A stretch of DNA of 64,000 bases from Corynebacterium suedekumii (GTDB taxonomy: Bacteria > Actinomycetota > Actinomycetes > Mycobacteriales > Mycobacteriaceae): the NCBI RefSeq assembly GCF_030252185.1, contig NZ_CP126970.1, forward strand, positions 2,790,001-2,854,000, written 5' to 3'. The position numbers and the translations under genes are program-made. Below are positions 26,185 through 37,254 of this stretch, one piece after another; the first letter of the stretch is position 1; every line of letters starts with the position of its first letter. The notes under the pieces are model-generated. The model saw nothing but the letters and a program-made list of their open reading frames with translations. It ran no database searches and had not been told where the DNA came from.

Positions 26185-26745
26185 CTACCCCAGCAGCTTG
26201 GAACGCAGGCTCTCGTGGCGTAGTTCCTCGGCCAGCCACTGGCTGAAGGCGAACGGGGTCGCCTCCACGGCGGCGATGACGTCGGCGGGGTCGACCCAGG
26301 CCAGCGAATCGATCTCCGCCGGCACCGGGTCCGGCTCCGCGCCCTCGGCCAGCCGGGCGACGTAGACGGGGCAGATCTCCCATTCGACGATGCCGCTGGA
26401 ATCGACCGCCCGGTACCGGAAGTCCGGCACCGCCGGTTCGATGTCCACGACCGCGCCGGCCGGCAGCCCCAGCTCCTGGACGCTGCGGCGCCGGATCGCG
26501 TCCGGCAGCTCCTCACCGGGGCCGGGATGGCCACAGAAGCTGTTGGTCCACACGCCGGGCCAGGTCTTCTTGCCCAGCGCGCGCCGTGTCATCAGCAGCC
26601 GACCCTGCGCGTCCAGCAGAAAACAGGAGAACGCGAAGTGCAGCGGCGTGTTCTCGGTGTGGACGGTGGCCTTCGGCGCGGTCCCGGCAGGCCGGCCGTT
26701 CTCGTCGGCGAGGACCACCAGTTCAACGTCGTCAGTCATGCCCAC
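26185..26745 (-). CDS. idi: isopentenyl-diphosphate delta-isomerase (type I)
   Basis: 186 aa. It interconverts IPP and DMAPP, feeding UppS and other prenyl synthases. Active-site Cys in TNSFCGHPGPGEE, the Nudix-type helix AIRRRSVQELGL, the metal/acid Glu region in SSGIVEWEICPVY, and the start motif FSCFLLDAQGRLLMTRRA. ATG 26745 and ATG 26739 are both possible starts. Downstream partner is the Nudix gene. Confidence 0.94.
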   Translation of the reverse strand: MGMTDDVELVVLADENGRPAGTAPKATVHTENTPLHFAFSCFLLDAQGRLLMTRRALGKKTWPGVWTNSFCGHPGPGEELPDAIRRRSVQELGLPAGAVVDIEPAVPDFRYRAVDSSGIVEWEICPVYVARLAEGAEPDPVPAEIDSLAWVDPADVIAAVEATPFAFSQWLAEELRHESLRSKLLG

Positions 26746-26770
26746 ACCCTACCCAGGTTGTGGTGGCCGC

Positions 26771-28516
26771 CTATCCGCGGGCCCACGCCCCGATCACGCC
26801 GGGCACCACCGCAGCGCGCTCCCCGAGCAGCGCCGCCACGTTGTCGTCCTCCTCCACCGCGGACGTCACGGTCTTCACCTTCGACGCCTTCGCCTGCTGC
26901 GCCCCGGCCATCGGCGCACCCATCAGCGGCATGCCCCGCATCTGCCCACCGGTCCCACGCGCCTGTCCCGCACCTGCCGCAGCTGTAGGGGCAACCCCCG
27001 GTGTTCCCATCCGCGTTGCGACGCCCCCGTTCCCCGCCTGAGCCGCACCCGCACCGCCGATCGGTGCACCGCCCGAACCCAGACCACCGATGGCTCCGGG
27101 CCCGCGCACACCGCCACCGGGACGCCCCGGTCCGCCGGCCATCGCTCCAGCTCCTGAGCCGGCCGCACCGATCGGTCCCATCGCCGGCACCGACCCGGTA
27201 CCCGTCGGGGACGTTCCCGCGCCGGCCAGCGACCCCAGCCCCGGTCGGGTGCCGGTAAGCCCCGCCGCGTTGAGACCGGACGCCGCCACACCCCGACCGG
27301 GCAGTCCCCCGGCGACCGGAGCACCGAACCCGGCGCCACCCTGCCCCAGACCGCCGAGTGCCGAGGCCGCCCCGTTGGCACCCATCGGAGAGATCGCCGT
27401 CGGGCTCGTCGCCAGGCCCGTGCCGCTGTTCGCCGCGGCCGTTCCCACCTGACCGGCCTGGAGCATCCCGCCGTTACCGACGGACTGCAGCTGACCCACC
27501 CCGTCCTGCACGGTTCCGAAACTTCCCGCCCCTACGGCCTGCTGCGCCGCAGAGACAGCCTCCATCGCCGCACCGGGAGCCCGGAGTCCGGTGGCATCAT
27601 GCTTCGAACCCTTGCCCTCCACATCCGTCATCCCCAGCGCCACGGCCCCACCGCCGTCACCGGTCGGATCCATCACCATGAGATTGCGGATCGGCGGAAC
27701 ACCCGTGGCCACGAACGGAGTGAACTCCAACGGAAATGTCTGCAGGAACGCCTGCTCCGCCGCCAACCGCTGAACCGGATCCACGATCGCCGCCAGCGCC
27801 ATCTTCGTCGAGTTCACCCGCACCGCGCCCTGCGACTTGATCGCCGCCAGCTGCTCCACCGACGTACTCATCGTCGAGGCATTCGCCGCGAACGTCTCCC
27901 CCGCTCGACCGACCTCGGCAATCTTGTCGATAGCCGCCTCAATCACCACACCACTGTTCCGACCACCGAGATCAGCCGCCACCGCGTGAAGACTCTCCGC
28001 GATGCCCGTCACCTGCGCCGACAACTGCTTCCACGTCCTGGCCGCAGCCACCGACTCCTGAATCTTCGTCGACGAGAACTCCGCCGACAGCATGTCAATC
28101 GACATGGCCGGCAACACCATCGGCGGCATGAAGCTGAAGTTCTCGAACCGCGGCGCCGGCCTCGGCGGAAACGCCACCGAATCATTTCCGACGGATCCAC
28201 CCTCATCAGCGATGTCCATGCCGCGAGCAACAAACGCATTCTGACCCGTGAGGGCCTCGTAGCTGGCGGAAAGGGCCGAAGAAAGCCAATTCACTTGCTC
28301 CGCGTAGGAAGACAGAATTGTCGCAGCGGAACCCACTCCGCCGTTGATCACGACACCATGACCACCACCGAGTTGATCCAGTCCCGAAACTCCCGAAAAG
28401 CTGCCGTTCAATGTCGATTGGACGGCTTTTCCGGCAGCAGCATTAGCTCGATGACCGACTTCTACCAGCCGGTCAACTCCCCCAAGAATCGATTCATGGT
28501 CGATGAACATTTCCAT
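26771..28516 (-). CDS. PPE-like / ESX-substrate-like protein with Gly-Ala-rich tail
   Basis: 581 aa from ATG 28516, with GGGGGA 5 nt upstream. Residues 1-300 are helical and resemble a WXG100/PPE-like four-helix layout (LVEVGHRANAAAGKAVQ, EQVNWLSSALSASYEALTGQNAF, SVAAARTWKQLSAQVTGIAESLHAVAADLGG). Residues ~345-550 are low-complexity Gly/Ala/Pro repeats (GGLGQGGAGFGAPVAGGLPG and similar). The C-terminus is charged. No signal peptide is seen, which would suit type VII secretion, but no ESX machinery is in this window. It starts 1 nt after the DUF3558-like lipoprotein gene, so the two are a unit. Function unknown. Confidence 0.7.
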   Translation of the reverse strand: MEMFIDHESILGGVDRLVEVGHRANAAAGKAVQSTLNGSFSGVSGLDQLGGGHGVVINGGVGSAATILSSYAEQVNWLSSALSASYEALTGQNAFVARGMDIADEGGSVGNDSVAFPPRPAPRFENFSFMPPMVLPAMSIDMLSAEFSSTKIQESVAAARTWKQLSAQVTGIAESLHAVAADLGGRNSGVVIEAAIDKIAEVGRAGETFAANASTMSTSVEQLAAIKSQGAVRVNSTKMALAAIVDPVQRLAAEQAFLQTFPLEFTPFVATGVPPIRNLMVMDPTGDGGGAVALGMTDVEGKGSKHDATGLRAPGAAMEAVSAAQQAVGAGSFGTVQDGVGQLQSVGNGGMLQAGQVGTAAANSGTGLATSPTAISPMGANGAASALGGLGQGGAGFGAPVAGGLPGRGVAASGLNAAGLTGTRPGLGSLAGAGTSPTGTGSVPAMGPIGAAGSGAGAMAGGPGRPGGGVRGPGAIGGLGSGGAPIGGAGAAQAGNGGVATRMGTPGVAPTAAAGAGQARGTGGQMRGMPLMGAPMAGAQQAKASKVKTVTSAVEEDDNVAALLGERAAVVPGVIGAWARG

Positions 28517-28517
28517 T

Positions 28518-29123
28518 TCAATCCCCCAGATTTTCTTTAAGTGCTTCGAGTTGATGTAGTGCGATCGAACAGATTTCTTCACTGCTTCTCTCAGTTGAAA
28601 TTTCCCCGTACTTCACGATCAGGCGCCCCCGAGTGGTATGCATCGCTGCGCTGCACGACCCTGGGAAATCATCCCCCAAATGATGTAAATAGGCACCGGG
28701 CACAGAAGATGCAGGCGATCCGTCGATCATGTAGCCACGTTCTATCAGCTTGCTCTGTGGGTTTCGATCTCCGGTGAGAGTGAATAATCCACGCAACTGT
28801 GCTGCATCCGTTGAAGTGAAAGAACACATCACCGACATTGGTAACTCATAATCCATCTCCCCAATTTGTTTCCCGAACCCCGCCTCCGTGAGAACCTCCG
28901 CCGGGATCTCCGTGCACGGGTCGAAGAGCTCGAAGTCACCTTCCGGGTCGAACTCCCCCAGTTCGAAGGTGGGTGCCTGCGCGTCCGCGGTCGTCGATTC
29001 GTTCCCTGATGTCTCGGACGCCGCGGGTGCGGCGGTGGAGGGGGACGAGGGGTCGTCGATAAGCGGGGTGCAGGCGGTGAGCGCAAGAGCGCACACGGCG
29101 ATGAGAAGTCGGCGGGCGGGCAT
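28518..29123 (-). CDS. DUF3558-like lipoprotein
   Basis: 201 aa from ATG 29123. Signal peptide with lipobox LALTACTPL (Cys ~19), then a Ser/Thr/Pro linker, then a domain resembling DUF3558 (FDPCTEIPAEVLTEAGFG, with paired Cys at VMCSF, GSCSAAM and EEICSIA). Such lipoproteins are common in mycolic-acid actinobacteria. The stop is separated by 1 nt from the start of the PPE-like gene, so the pair is co-translated and probably works together at the envelope. Confidence 0.78.
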   Translation of the reverse strand: MPARRLLIAVCALALTACTPLIDDPSSPSTAAPAASETSGNESTTADAQAPTFELGEFDPEGDFELFDPCTEIPAEVLTEAGFGKQIGEMDYELPMSVMCSFTSTDAAQLRGLFTLTGDRNPQSKLIERGYMIDGSPASSVPGAYLHHLGDDFPGSCSAAMHTTRGRLIVKYGEISTERSSEEICSIALHQLEALKENLGD

Positions 29124-29232
29124 GGGTGGCGGTCCCCTCAGGTGAGTCGGGCGGGCGCAGAGAAGTGCCCGGAGCACAGACAGTGCTCACCACCCTTAGA
29201 CTCCGGAAAACCGCGATCGGTTCCCGGGAAGT

Positions 29233-29772
29233 CTAGAAATTCAGATTCCCGTCCCAGACCACGTTGCCGACCTTGAGTTCCGCGTCCCAGAGATTGCCCG
29301 GGGACACGGCGAAGGGGTACTGGAGATTGACGGTCGCCTGCGAGCCGAGGGGCAGGTCGAGGCCGACGACGACGTCGGTGTTGTCGGGGCTGACGGGCTC
29401 AGCATCCGTCATGGAGCCGCCGCCGGAGTTGTAGCGCAGCACCGCCTGGCCGATGGCGTCCGCAGGCAGGGGCTCGTCGTTGAGGTTGCGGACCTTGACG
29501 GTGACGACACTGCCGCCGTAGGTACCGCTGGCCACTCCCTGGTACGTCATCTCGACGTTGAGACCCGGATCCACGGTGGCGCCGCGCAGCGACTCCGCCT
29601 CGACCGGTTCGCTGTCCTGCGGCTCGACGACCGGGGTCTCGGAGGTGGTGACCTCGAGGGACTCCGTGGGCGTCGGGGCGGTGCCGTCCCCGTCGCCACC
29701 ACAGGCGGTGAGCAGCAGAGCGGAGGCAGCGACGATGCCGACGGCGCCGAGGGCAGGACGGGAGATGGTCAC
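29233..29772 (-). CDS. lipoprotein with beta-sandwich (DUF4352-like) domain
   Basis: 179 aa. Signal peptide and lipobox ALLLTACGG (Cys ~24), a Thr/Glu/Pro linker to ~residue 60, then a beta-rich region (GLNVEMTYQGVASGTYGGSVVTVKVRNLNDEPLPADA, ATVNLQYPFAV) that resembles immunophilin-like DUF4352 domains. Extracytoplasmic. No operon partner; the divergent ABC exporter begins 171 nt away. Confidence 0.78.
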   Translation of the reverse strand: MTISRPALGAVGIVAASALLLTACGGDGDGTAPTPTESLEVTTSETPVVEPQDSEPVEAESLRGATVDPGLNVEMTYQGVASGTYGGSVVTVKVRNLNDEPLPADAIGQAVLRYNSGGGSMTDAEPVSPDNTDVVVGLDLPLGSQATVNLQYPFAVSPGNLWDAELKVGNVVWDGNLNF

Positions 29773-29943
29773 GGTGATGCCTTTCTGTACTGCTGCTGTG
29801 CTGCTCTGTCGGCTTGTGCCGATGTCAACACAGTCTAACCAGGCAGCGACGCCGCGTGGTGCCCTGCCCCGCGCAACGTGGCATAATCCCCTCTCTGTTG
29901 AGCCGCCCGGAGAGCCGCCGGGCGGTGGTATCGGAATTGGAGA

Positions 29944-31881
29944 GTGCCGGACGTGAATTCCCTCGCCCGAATCATCCGCAGTGCGTCGGCGCTGTGGCCC
30001 TACTATCTGGGTGTCGTTCTCGTGTCCACCGCGGCCGCGGCACTGGCGCTGGTGTCCCCGTTCATCTTCCGGGAGGCCACCGACACGATCGTGGGCACGC
30101 TCAGCGGGGAGACCACCGCCGAGCAGGTCACCCGGACGCTGCTGTTCCTGGCGATCGGCCTGCTGGTCGCGGACCTGGCGAACACCGCGATGACCAACCT
30201 CGGCGGCTACATCGGCGACGTCATGGCGATGCGGATGCGGCAGATCCTGTCCACCCGCTACTACGCCAAGCTGCTGGCGCTGCCGCAGCGCTACTTCGAC
30301 GGCCAGGTCACCGGCACCGTCATCGCCCGGCTGGACCGCTCGATCACGTCGATCACCCAGTTCCTCCAGTCGTTCTCCAACAACTTTTTGCCCATGCTCA
30401 TCCAGGTGGCGGCGGTCCTGGCCATCACGGCCTGGTACTACTGGCCGCTCACGCTGCTGCTGGCGTCACTGTTCCCGATCTACATGTACCTGACCACCCT
30501 CACCTCCAAGCGCTGGCAGAAGCTCGAGGGTGAGAAGAACGAGCAGATCGACATCGCCAACGGCCGGTTCTCCGAGGTCATCGGCCAGGTCAAGGTGGTC
30601 AAGTCCTTCGTCGCGGAGGTCCGCGAGCTCGACGACTTCGGGCGCCGGTACGGCAAGACCGTGGAGATCACCCGCCCCCAGTCCAGCTGGTGGCACCAGA
30701 TGGACACCCTCCGCGGCGCCGCCCTCAACGTCATCTTCTTCGGCATCTACCTGGTCCTGTTCTTCCAGACCCTGAACGGCCGCTTCACCCTCGGCGACAT
30801 GGTCATGCTCATCCAGCTGGTCACCATGGCCAAGCAGCCGGTGTTCATGATGAGCTGGATCGTCGACGCCGCCCAGCGCGCGATGGCCGGCTCCAAGGAC
30901 TATTTCAAGGTCCTCGAGGAGGAGTTCGAGCCCACCGCCAACGCCGAACTCGTCGCCGCCACCGAAGCCTCCGGCGTCCCCGTCCTCGACCTCACCCCCA
31001 TCGCGCCGCTGGCGCCGGTGGAGGGCCGGCCCGTCATCGAGTTCGACGACGTCACCTTCGCCTACGAACCCGGCGAGGACGTCATCAGCAACGTGAGCAT
31101 CACCGCCCGCGAAGGCGAGAAGATCGCGCTGGTCGGCGAGTCCGGCGGCGGCAAGTCCACCCTGGTCAACCTGCTGCTCGGCCTGTACCCGCTGTCGTCG
31201 GGCCGGATGAGCGTCTGCGGCCACGACGTCGCCGACCTCACCGCCGAACAGCTGCGCGCCAGCGTCGGCGTCGTCTTCCAGGAGGCCGCCCTGTTCTCCG
31301 GCACCATCCGCGAGAACATCGCCTACGGCCGCCCCGGCGCCACCGACGAGCAGATCATCGACGTCGCCCGCCGCGCCAACGCCCACGACTTCATCTCCCG
31401 CTTCCCCGACGGCTACGACACCGTCATCGGCGAACGCGGCCTGCGCCTGTCCGGCGGCCAGAAACAGCGCGTCGCCGTCGCCCGCGCCATGCTCAAGGAC
31501 GCCCCCGTCCTCGTCCTCGACGAGGCCACCTCCGCCCTGGACACCAAGTCCGAACGCGCCGTCCAGGCGGGCCTCGACGAGCTGATGAAGGACCGCACCA
31601 CCCTCATCATCGCGCACCGCTTGTCGACGATCGCGGGCGTCGACACCATCGTCACCCTGCGGGAGGGCCACGTCGACGAGATCGGTTCCCCCGACCAGCT
31701 CGCCGCCTCCGGCGGCATCTACGCCGAACTCCTCCAGCTCACCGCCTCCTCCTCCGCCGCAGACCGCGCCCGCCTGAAGAAGTACGGCTTCGTCGCCGAC
31801 GGGGCCGATGGGGCCGATGCCGCTGAATCCGAGGATTCGGAGGACGTTTCGGAGGGGCTGTCGGAGGACGCGCGGCACTGA
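29944..31881 (+). CDS. ABC exporter half-transporter (fused permease and ATPase)
   Basis: 645 aa. Six membrane helices in residues ~15-320 (type I exporter fold), then an ATPase domain: Walker A LVGESGGGKSTLVNLL, Q-loop VFQEAALFSGTIRENIAYG, signature LSGGQKQRVAVARAM, Walker B VLVLDEATSALD, H-loop IIAHRLST. It exports lipid, peptide or drug as a homodimer; substrate not evident. Start is GTG 29944 or GTG 29953; the latter has GGAG about 10 nt upstream. The acidic tail (GADAAESEDSEDVSEG) is unusual. It stands alone and is followed by a structured inverted repeat. Confidence 0.9.
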   Translation: MPDVNSLARIIRSASALWPYYLGVVLVSTAAAALALVSPFIFREATDTIVGTLSGETTAEQVTRTLLFLAIGLLVADLANTAMTNLGGYIGDVMAMRMRQILSTRYYAKLLALPQRYFDGQVTGTVIARLDRSITSITQFLQSFSNNFLPMLIQVAAVLAITAWYYWPLTLLLASLFPIYMYLTTLTSKRWQKLEGEKNEQIDIANGRFSEVIGQVKVVKSFVAEVRELDDFGRRYGKTVEITRPQSSWWHQMDTLRGAALNVIFFGIYLVLFFQTLNGRFTLGDMVMLIQLVTMAKQPVFMMSWIVDAAQRAMAGSKDYFKVLEEEFEPTANAELVAATEASGVPVLDLTPIAPLAPVEGRPVIEFDDVTFAYEPGEDVISNVSITAREGEKIALVGESGGGKSTLVNLLLGLYPLSSGRMSVCGHDVADLTAEQLRASVGVVFQEAALFSGTIRENIAYGRPGATDEQIIDVARRANAHDFISRFPDGYDTVIGERGLRLSGGQKQRVAVARAMLKDAPVLVLDEATSALDTKSERAVQAGLDELMKDRTTLIIAHRLSTIAGVDTIVTLREGHVDEIGSPDQLAASGGIYAELLQLTASSSAADRARLKKYGFVADGADGADAAESEDSEDVSEGLSEDARH

Positions 31882-31882
31882 T

Positions 31883-31951
31883 CCGCGCATCTGTCTGCAA
31901 GGCCGGTGAATTTCCGCAGGTGGCTCGGATCGCCGGTTCACAGATGCGCGG
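31883..31951. terminator. 12-bp inverted repeat after the ABC exporter
   Basis: CCGCGCATCTGT (31883-31894) and ACAGATGCGCGG (31940-31951) are perfectly complementary. Inside them lies a smaller pair CTGC (31895-31898) / GCAG (31916-31919). It begins 1 nt after the exporter stop. A terminator-like structure without a U-tract; it may be an RNA-stabilising or Rho-associated end. Confidence 0.4.
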
Positions 31952-32030
31952 GCCTGTACCACCTCGTCCCACACCCGCGCACCCTCGCCGGGTAGTTTCA
32001 CTGCCGGGCGTGCACAACTTCGGCCACCTA

Positions 32031-32046
32031 CAGATGAACGGATCTG
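32031..32046. promoter_or_regulatory. palindrome upstream of aecD
   Basis: CAGAT-GAACGG-ATCTG, arms of 5 bp, located ~40 bp before the aecD ATG, near the expected -35 position. A possible operator; no regulator is identified. Confidence 0.3.
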
Positions 32047-32072
32047 TTGCCCCCGGTGACCGAGCCCGGCAC

Positions 32073-32086
32073 TAACGTGGTGGGCA
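32073..32086 (+). promoter_or_regulatory. candidate leaderless promoter of aecD
   Basis: TAACGT (32073-32078) ends 7 nt before ATG 32086. No Shine-Dalgarno lies in between. Confidence 0.4.
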
Positions 32087-33225
32087 TGCTGTTTCCCACC
32101 CTCGATGAACTCAGAGCCCGCCAGACCCGCAAGTGGACCGTCTACGGCGAGGACATTCTGCCGCTGTGGATCGCCGAGAGTGACTTCCCCACGTGCCCGC
32201 CGGTGAAGCAGGCGATTCATGATGCCGTGGCGCACGAGTCCTTCGGTTACACGCCGGCGACCTCGGATCTGCCGGACGCGGTCAGTGACTTCTACGCGGA
32301 CCGCTACGGCTGGCGCCCGGATCCGTCGATGATCGTCCACGTGCCCGATGTGGTCCGGGGCCTGCTGCTGGCGGTGCAGTACATGACGAAGCCGGAGTCG
32401 AGTGTCATCGTGCCGGTGCCGTCGTACCCGCCGTTCCTCGAGGTGCCGGAAACCGCGGGCCGGATGCGCGTGGGCGTCGACGCCTACGGCGGCCTGGACC
32501 TGGCCGAGATTGAGGCGGCGTTCGCGGACGGGGCGGGGTCGATCCTGCTGGCGTCGCCGAACAATCCGTTGGGCTACACCTTCGACGCGGAGTTCCTCAC
32601 CGATCTGTGTGCGCTGGCGGACAGGTATGACGCCCGGGTGCTCGTCGACGAGATCCACGCGCCCATGGTCTTCGACGGCACGCATGTCGCCGCAGCGGGG
32701 CTGAATGAGACGGCCGCGAAGGTGTGCATCACCATCACGGCGACCTCAAAGGCGTGGAATATCGCCGGCCTGAAGTGTGCGCAGATGATCTTCACCAACC
32801 CGACGGATCTGGACACCTGGCACGGCATGACGGGGGTGGCCAAGGACGGCACCTCCACGCTGGGTATCTTCGCGGCCATCGCGTGCTACCGGGAGGGTGT
32901 CGCCTACCTCGACGAGCAGATCGCCTACCTGCGGGAGAACCGGGACTGGCTGGCCGCTGAGCTGCCGAAGCGTGTCCCGGGTCTGAAGGTGTCCCGCCCG
33001 GAGGCGACGTATCTCATGTGGCTGGATTTCTCGGATACGGTGATCGGCCACCTGGAGCGGCCGGCGATCTGGGTGCGGGAGCATGCGAAGGTGGCGTTCA
33101 ATGACGGCCTGCACTTCGGTGAGGGCGGGCTGCATCATGCGCGCCTGAACTTCGCCACATCCCGGGAGATCCTCGAGGAGGCCGTGGGGCGCCTGGCGGC
33201 GGCGTTCGCTGACCTTCAGCGGTAA
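32086..33225 (+). CDS. aecD: cystathionine beta-lyase / MalY-PatB-type aminotransferase
   Basis: 379 aa, PLP fold type I. It cleaves cystathionine and other C-S substrates to homocysteine, pyruvate and ammonia. PLP Lys in [18 protein letters not shown] (~residue 228), [11 protein letters not shown] (PLP-binding Asp), and [11 protein letters not shown]. The N-terminal [13 protein letters not shown] is typical of MalY/PatB. The start is ATG 32086, with a -10 box directly upstream; an in-frame TTG lies at 32047. In C. glutamicum as I recall it, brnQ follows aecD closely. Here treS, mak and a four-gene operon separate them. Confidence 0.9.
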   Translation: MLFPTLDELRARQTRKWTVYGEDILPLWIAESDFPTCPPVKQAIHDAVAHESFGYTPATSDLPDAVSDFYADRYGWRPDPSMIVHVPDVVRGLLLAVQYMTKPESSVIVPVPSYPPFLEVPETAGRMRVGVDAYGGLDLAEIEAAFADGAGSILLASPNNPLGYTFDAEFLTDLCALADRYDARVLVDEIHAPMVFDGTHVAAAGLNETAAKVCITITATSKAWNIAGLKCAQMIFTNPTDLDTWHGMTGVAKDGTSTLGIFAAIACYREGVAYLDEQIAYLRENRDWLAAELPKRVPGLKVSRPEATYLMWLDFSDTVIGHLERPAIWVREHAKVAFNDGLHFGEGGLHHARLNFATSREILEEAVGRLAAAFADLQR

Positions 33226-33262
33226 GCCCGCCCCGCCCGCTGCACGGCCCGGGTGGGTTCTT

Positions 33263-33275
33263 TACTCTGGAATCC

Positions 33276-33276
<1 letters not shown>
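33263..33276 (+). promoter_or_regulatory. candidate leaderless promoter of treS
   Basis: TACTCT (33263-33268) ends 7 nt before the treS ATG and no Shine-Dalgarno is visible. Confidence 0.42.
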
Positions 33277-35155
<1,879 letters not shown>

Positions 35156-35156
<1 letters not shown>

Positions 35157-36322
35157 TGAACGCCCTCGCCGACATGCTGGCGCGGTCGCGGTTCTACGGC
35201 GCCAAGTCCGAGCCGATCGACGCGGTCGATGTCGTCCGGGAGGCGGAGGTCGACGGTGTCCGCCTGCTCATCCTGCGGGTGCACCACGGCGGCAGGAGTG
35301 ATCTCTACCAGGTGCTTGTCGACGCCGCCGACAACGACGTCCTGCACCACCCCGCCGTCATCCGCCCCTACGGGGCGGCCCTGACGGCGGGGACGCCGGC
35401 GGGCTTCGGCACCCTCCACGGTTCCGCGGAGGGTCTCGACGGTGGCGGCACGGCGATCCAGGGCGAGCAGTCGAACACCTCGCTCATCTTCGGTGAGCAG
35501 GCGATGGTCAAGGTGTTCCGCCGCCTGGAGGCGGGCCAGAACCCGGACGTGGAGCTGCTCTCGCAGATCGACGACTGTCCGAACGTCGCCCCGGTCCGTG
35601 GCTGGGTGACCGAGACGATCGACGGTGAGGAGTACACCCTGGCGATGGTCCAGGATTTCGTGCCCGACGCCGACGACGGCTGGCGCTACGCCCTCGGCTT
35701 CGCCTCCCTGGGGGCGAGTTTCGGGGCGGAGGCCTCCCTGCTCGGTGAGGCCACCCGCAACGTGCACAGTGCCCTGGCCGATGCCCTGCCGACGGAGACG
35801 GTCGACGTCGCTGACCTGGCCCGGTCGTTGGAGGAGCACCTGGATCATCTGCTCACCCGCGCCCCGGCGCTGGCGGAGTACGCCGACGCCGTCCGCGGGA
35901 CCTACCGCGGTCTCGGGGAGGGTCAGCACGAGGTGCAGCGCATCCACGGCGATCTTCATCTGGGTCAGGTGCTGCGCACCGGCGACGAGTACGTGCTCAT
36001 CGACTTCGAGGGTGAGCCGGCCCGGCCGTTGGCGGAACGCCGCCGGCCCGATTCGGCGCTTCGCGACGTCGCCGGGGTCATCCGCTCCATCGACTACGCC
36101 GCCCACTTCCCCGCCCGCAGCGGCGGGCAGGGGCCGGAGGATCCGGCGGCGTGGGTGGCGGAGGCCACCGACGCGTTCCTGGACGGTTACGGGGTGGAGC
36201 GCTCTGCTCTCCTCGACGCGTACGTGCTGGACAAGGCTCTCTACGAGGTGGTCTACGAGACGGACAACCGCCCGGACTGGGTGGACATCCCGCTCGACGC
36301 GGTCAGGCGCCTGCTGGGCTGA
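35156..36322 (+). CDS. mak: maltokinase
   Basis: 388 aa, aminoglycoside-phosphotransferase fold. It phosphorylates maltose to maltose 1-phosphate with ATP. Seen: catalytic loop RIHGDLHLGQVL (~residue 264), metal motif YVLIDFEGEPARPLAERRRPDSALRDVAGVIRS, and N-terminal cap region ARSRFYGAKSEPID. Somewhat shorter than the ~455-residue mycobacterial enzyme. Starts in TGATG with the treS stop. Its 3' end is 2 nt from the convergent Acg-like gene. Confidence 0.92.
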
Positions 36323-36324
36323 AA

Positions 36325-37254
36325 CTAGGTGAGCCGGTGTGACCGGGGGACGTCCCCGGTCGACCGGCCGACGGAGAACACGGCACAGGGGGTGGTGCCG
36401 GCGATCTCGGCGATCGTGGCGGCGCAGGAGGGTTCGTCCTTGAACTCCGACGCCACCGCCACCCGGAGTCCGGCCTTGTCGAGGGCCAGCCACAGGCGCA
36501 TGAGGTGGCGGCCCGCGTCGATCCAGTCGGCCTCGTCCTCGGGTGCCGGGGTCATGCCGAACACGACCCGGGTGGGTGCCGATGACCCGGCCGGCACGAG
36601 TCGGGCGAGGAGGCGGGCGGGCCGGTGCCAGCGGTGGGAGATGTCGACGAGCAGCTGTCCGGGGCGGGACCGGAGCAGCCGGTGGGCCACCACGCCGAGG
36701 CGGCGGGGGATGCGCAGGCAGTCGGCGGTGAGGCCGTCCTCGGTGTAGCGGGGGTCGTCCGGATGCAGACGCAGCCAGGACAGGGTCTCCCGCAGCATGG
36801 CCGGGGTGCTGGCCAGGTGCAGCTGCGCGGTGGGGGCCAGGCGTCGCCACACGGACTCGGGGATGTCCTCGACGACGACCTCGTCGGGGACGTCGGTGAG
36901 GACGGTGACCAGGGTGGCGGGGTCGGGGTGCAGGCGGCCGCGGTCGACCTGGCGGTGCTCCAGGTCGGCGATGGTGAAGGGGTGGGGTGGGGCGGCGTCG
37001 ATACGCAGGGTGAGGGTGACGTGCGGGGCGGTGCCGGTGACGGATTCCAGGGTGGCGCGGGCGGCGATGGCGAAGGACTGGACCCAGCAGCCGAGGCCGA
37101 GGAGGAGGTCGCGGTGGTGCGGGTCGGCGACCGGCAGGAGGCGGTCGGGGTCGACGGTGACGGTGACGAGGTCGCCGTCGACGGTGACGATCCACGGCTG
37201 GGTGTTGTGGGCGGAGGGCGCGCGGGCGGCGGCACGCAGGGCAGCGTCGATCAT
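36325..37254 (-). CDS. Acg-family nitroreductase-like flavoprotein
   Basis: 309 aa. The N-terminal AAARAPSAHNTQPW motif is diagnostic for the Acg/Rv3131-type nitroreductase fold. Later motifs are LGLGCWVQSFAIAARA and ADWIDAGRHLMRLWLALDKAGLRVAV. These proteins bind or have lost FMN, and their substrates are mostly unknown. It is the last gene of a four-gene operon; its ATG overlaps the GNAT stop (TGATG). Confidence 0.8.
   Translation of the reverse strand: MIDAALRAAARAPSAHNTQPWIVTVDGDLVTVTVDPDRLLPVADPHHRDLLLGLGCWVQSFAIAARATLESVTGTAPHVTLTLRIDAAPPHPFTIADLEHRQVDRGRLHPDPATLVTVLTDVPDEVVVEDIPESVWRRLAPTAQLHLASTPAMLRETLSWLRLHPDDPRYTEDGLTADCLRIPRRLGVVAHRLLRSRPGQLLVDISHRWHRPARLLARLVPAGSSAPTRVVFGMTPAPEDEADWIDAGRHLMRLWLALDKAGLRVAVASEFKDEPSCAATIAEIAGTTPCAVFSVGRSTGDVPRSHRLT

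Noticed and set aside
30466..32685. 739-codon minus-strand open frame over the ABC exporter and aecD
   Set aside because: Antisense to two genes with clear catalytic motifs; low-complexity composition.
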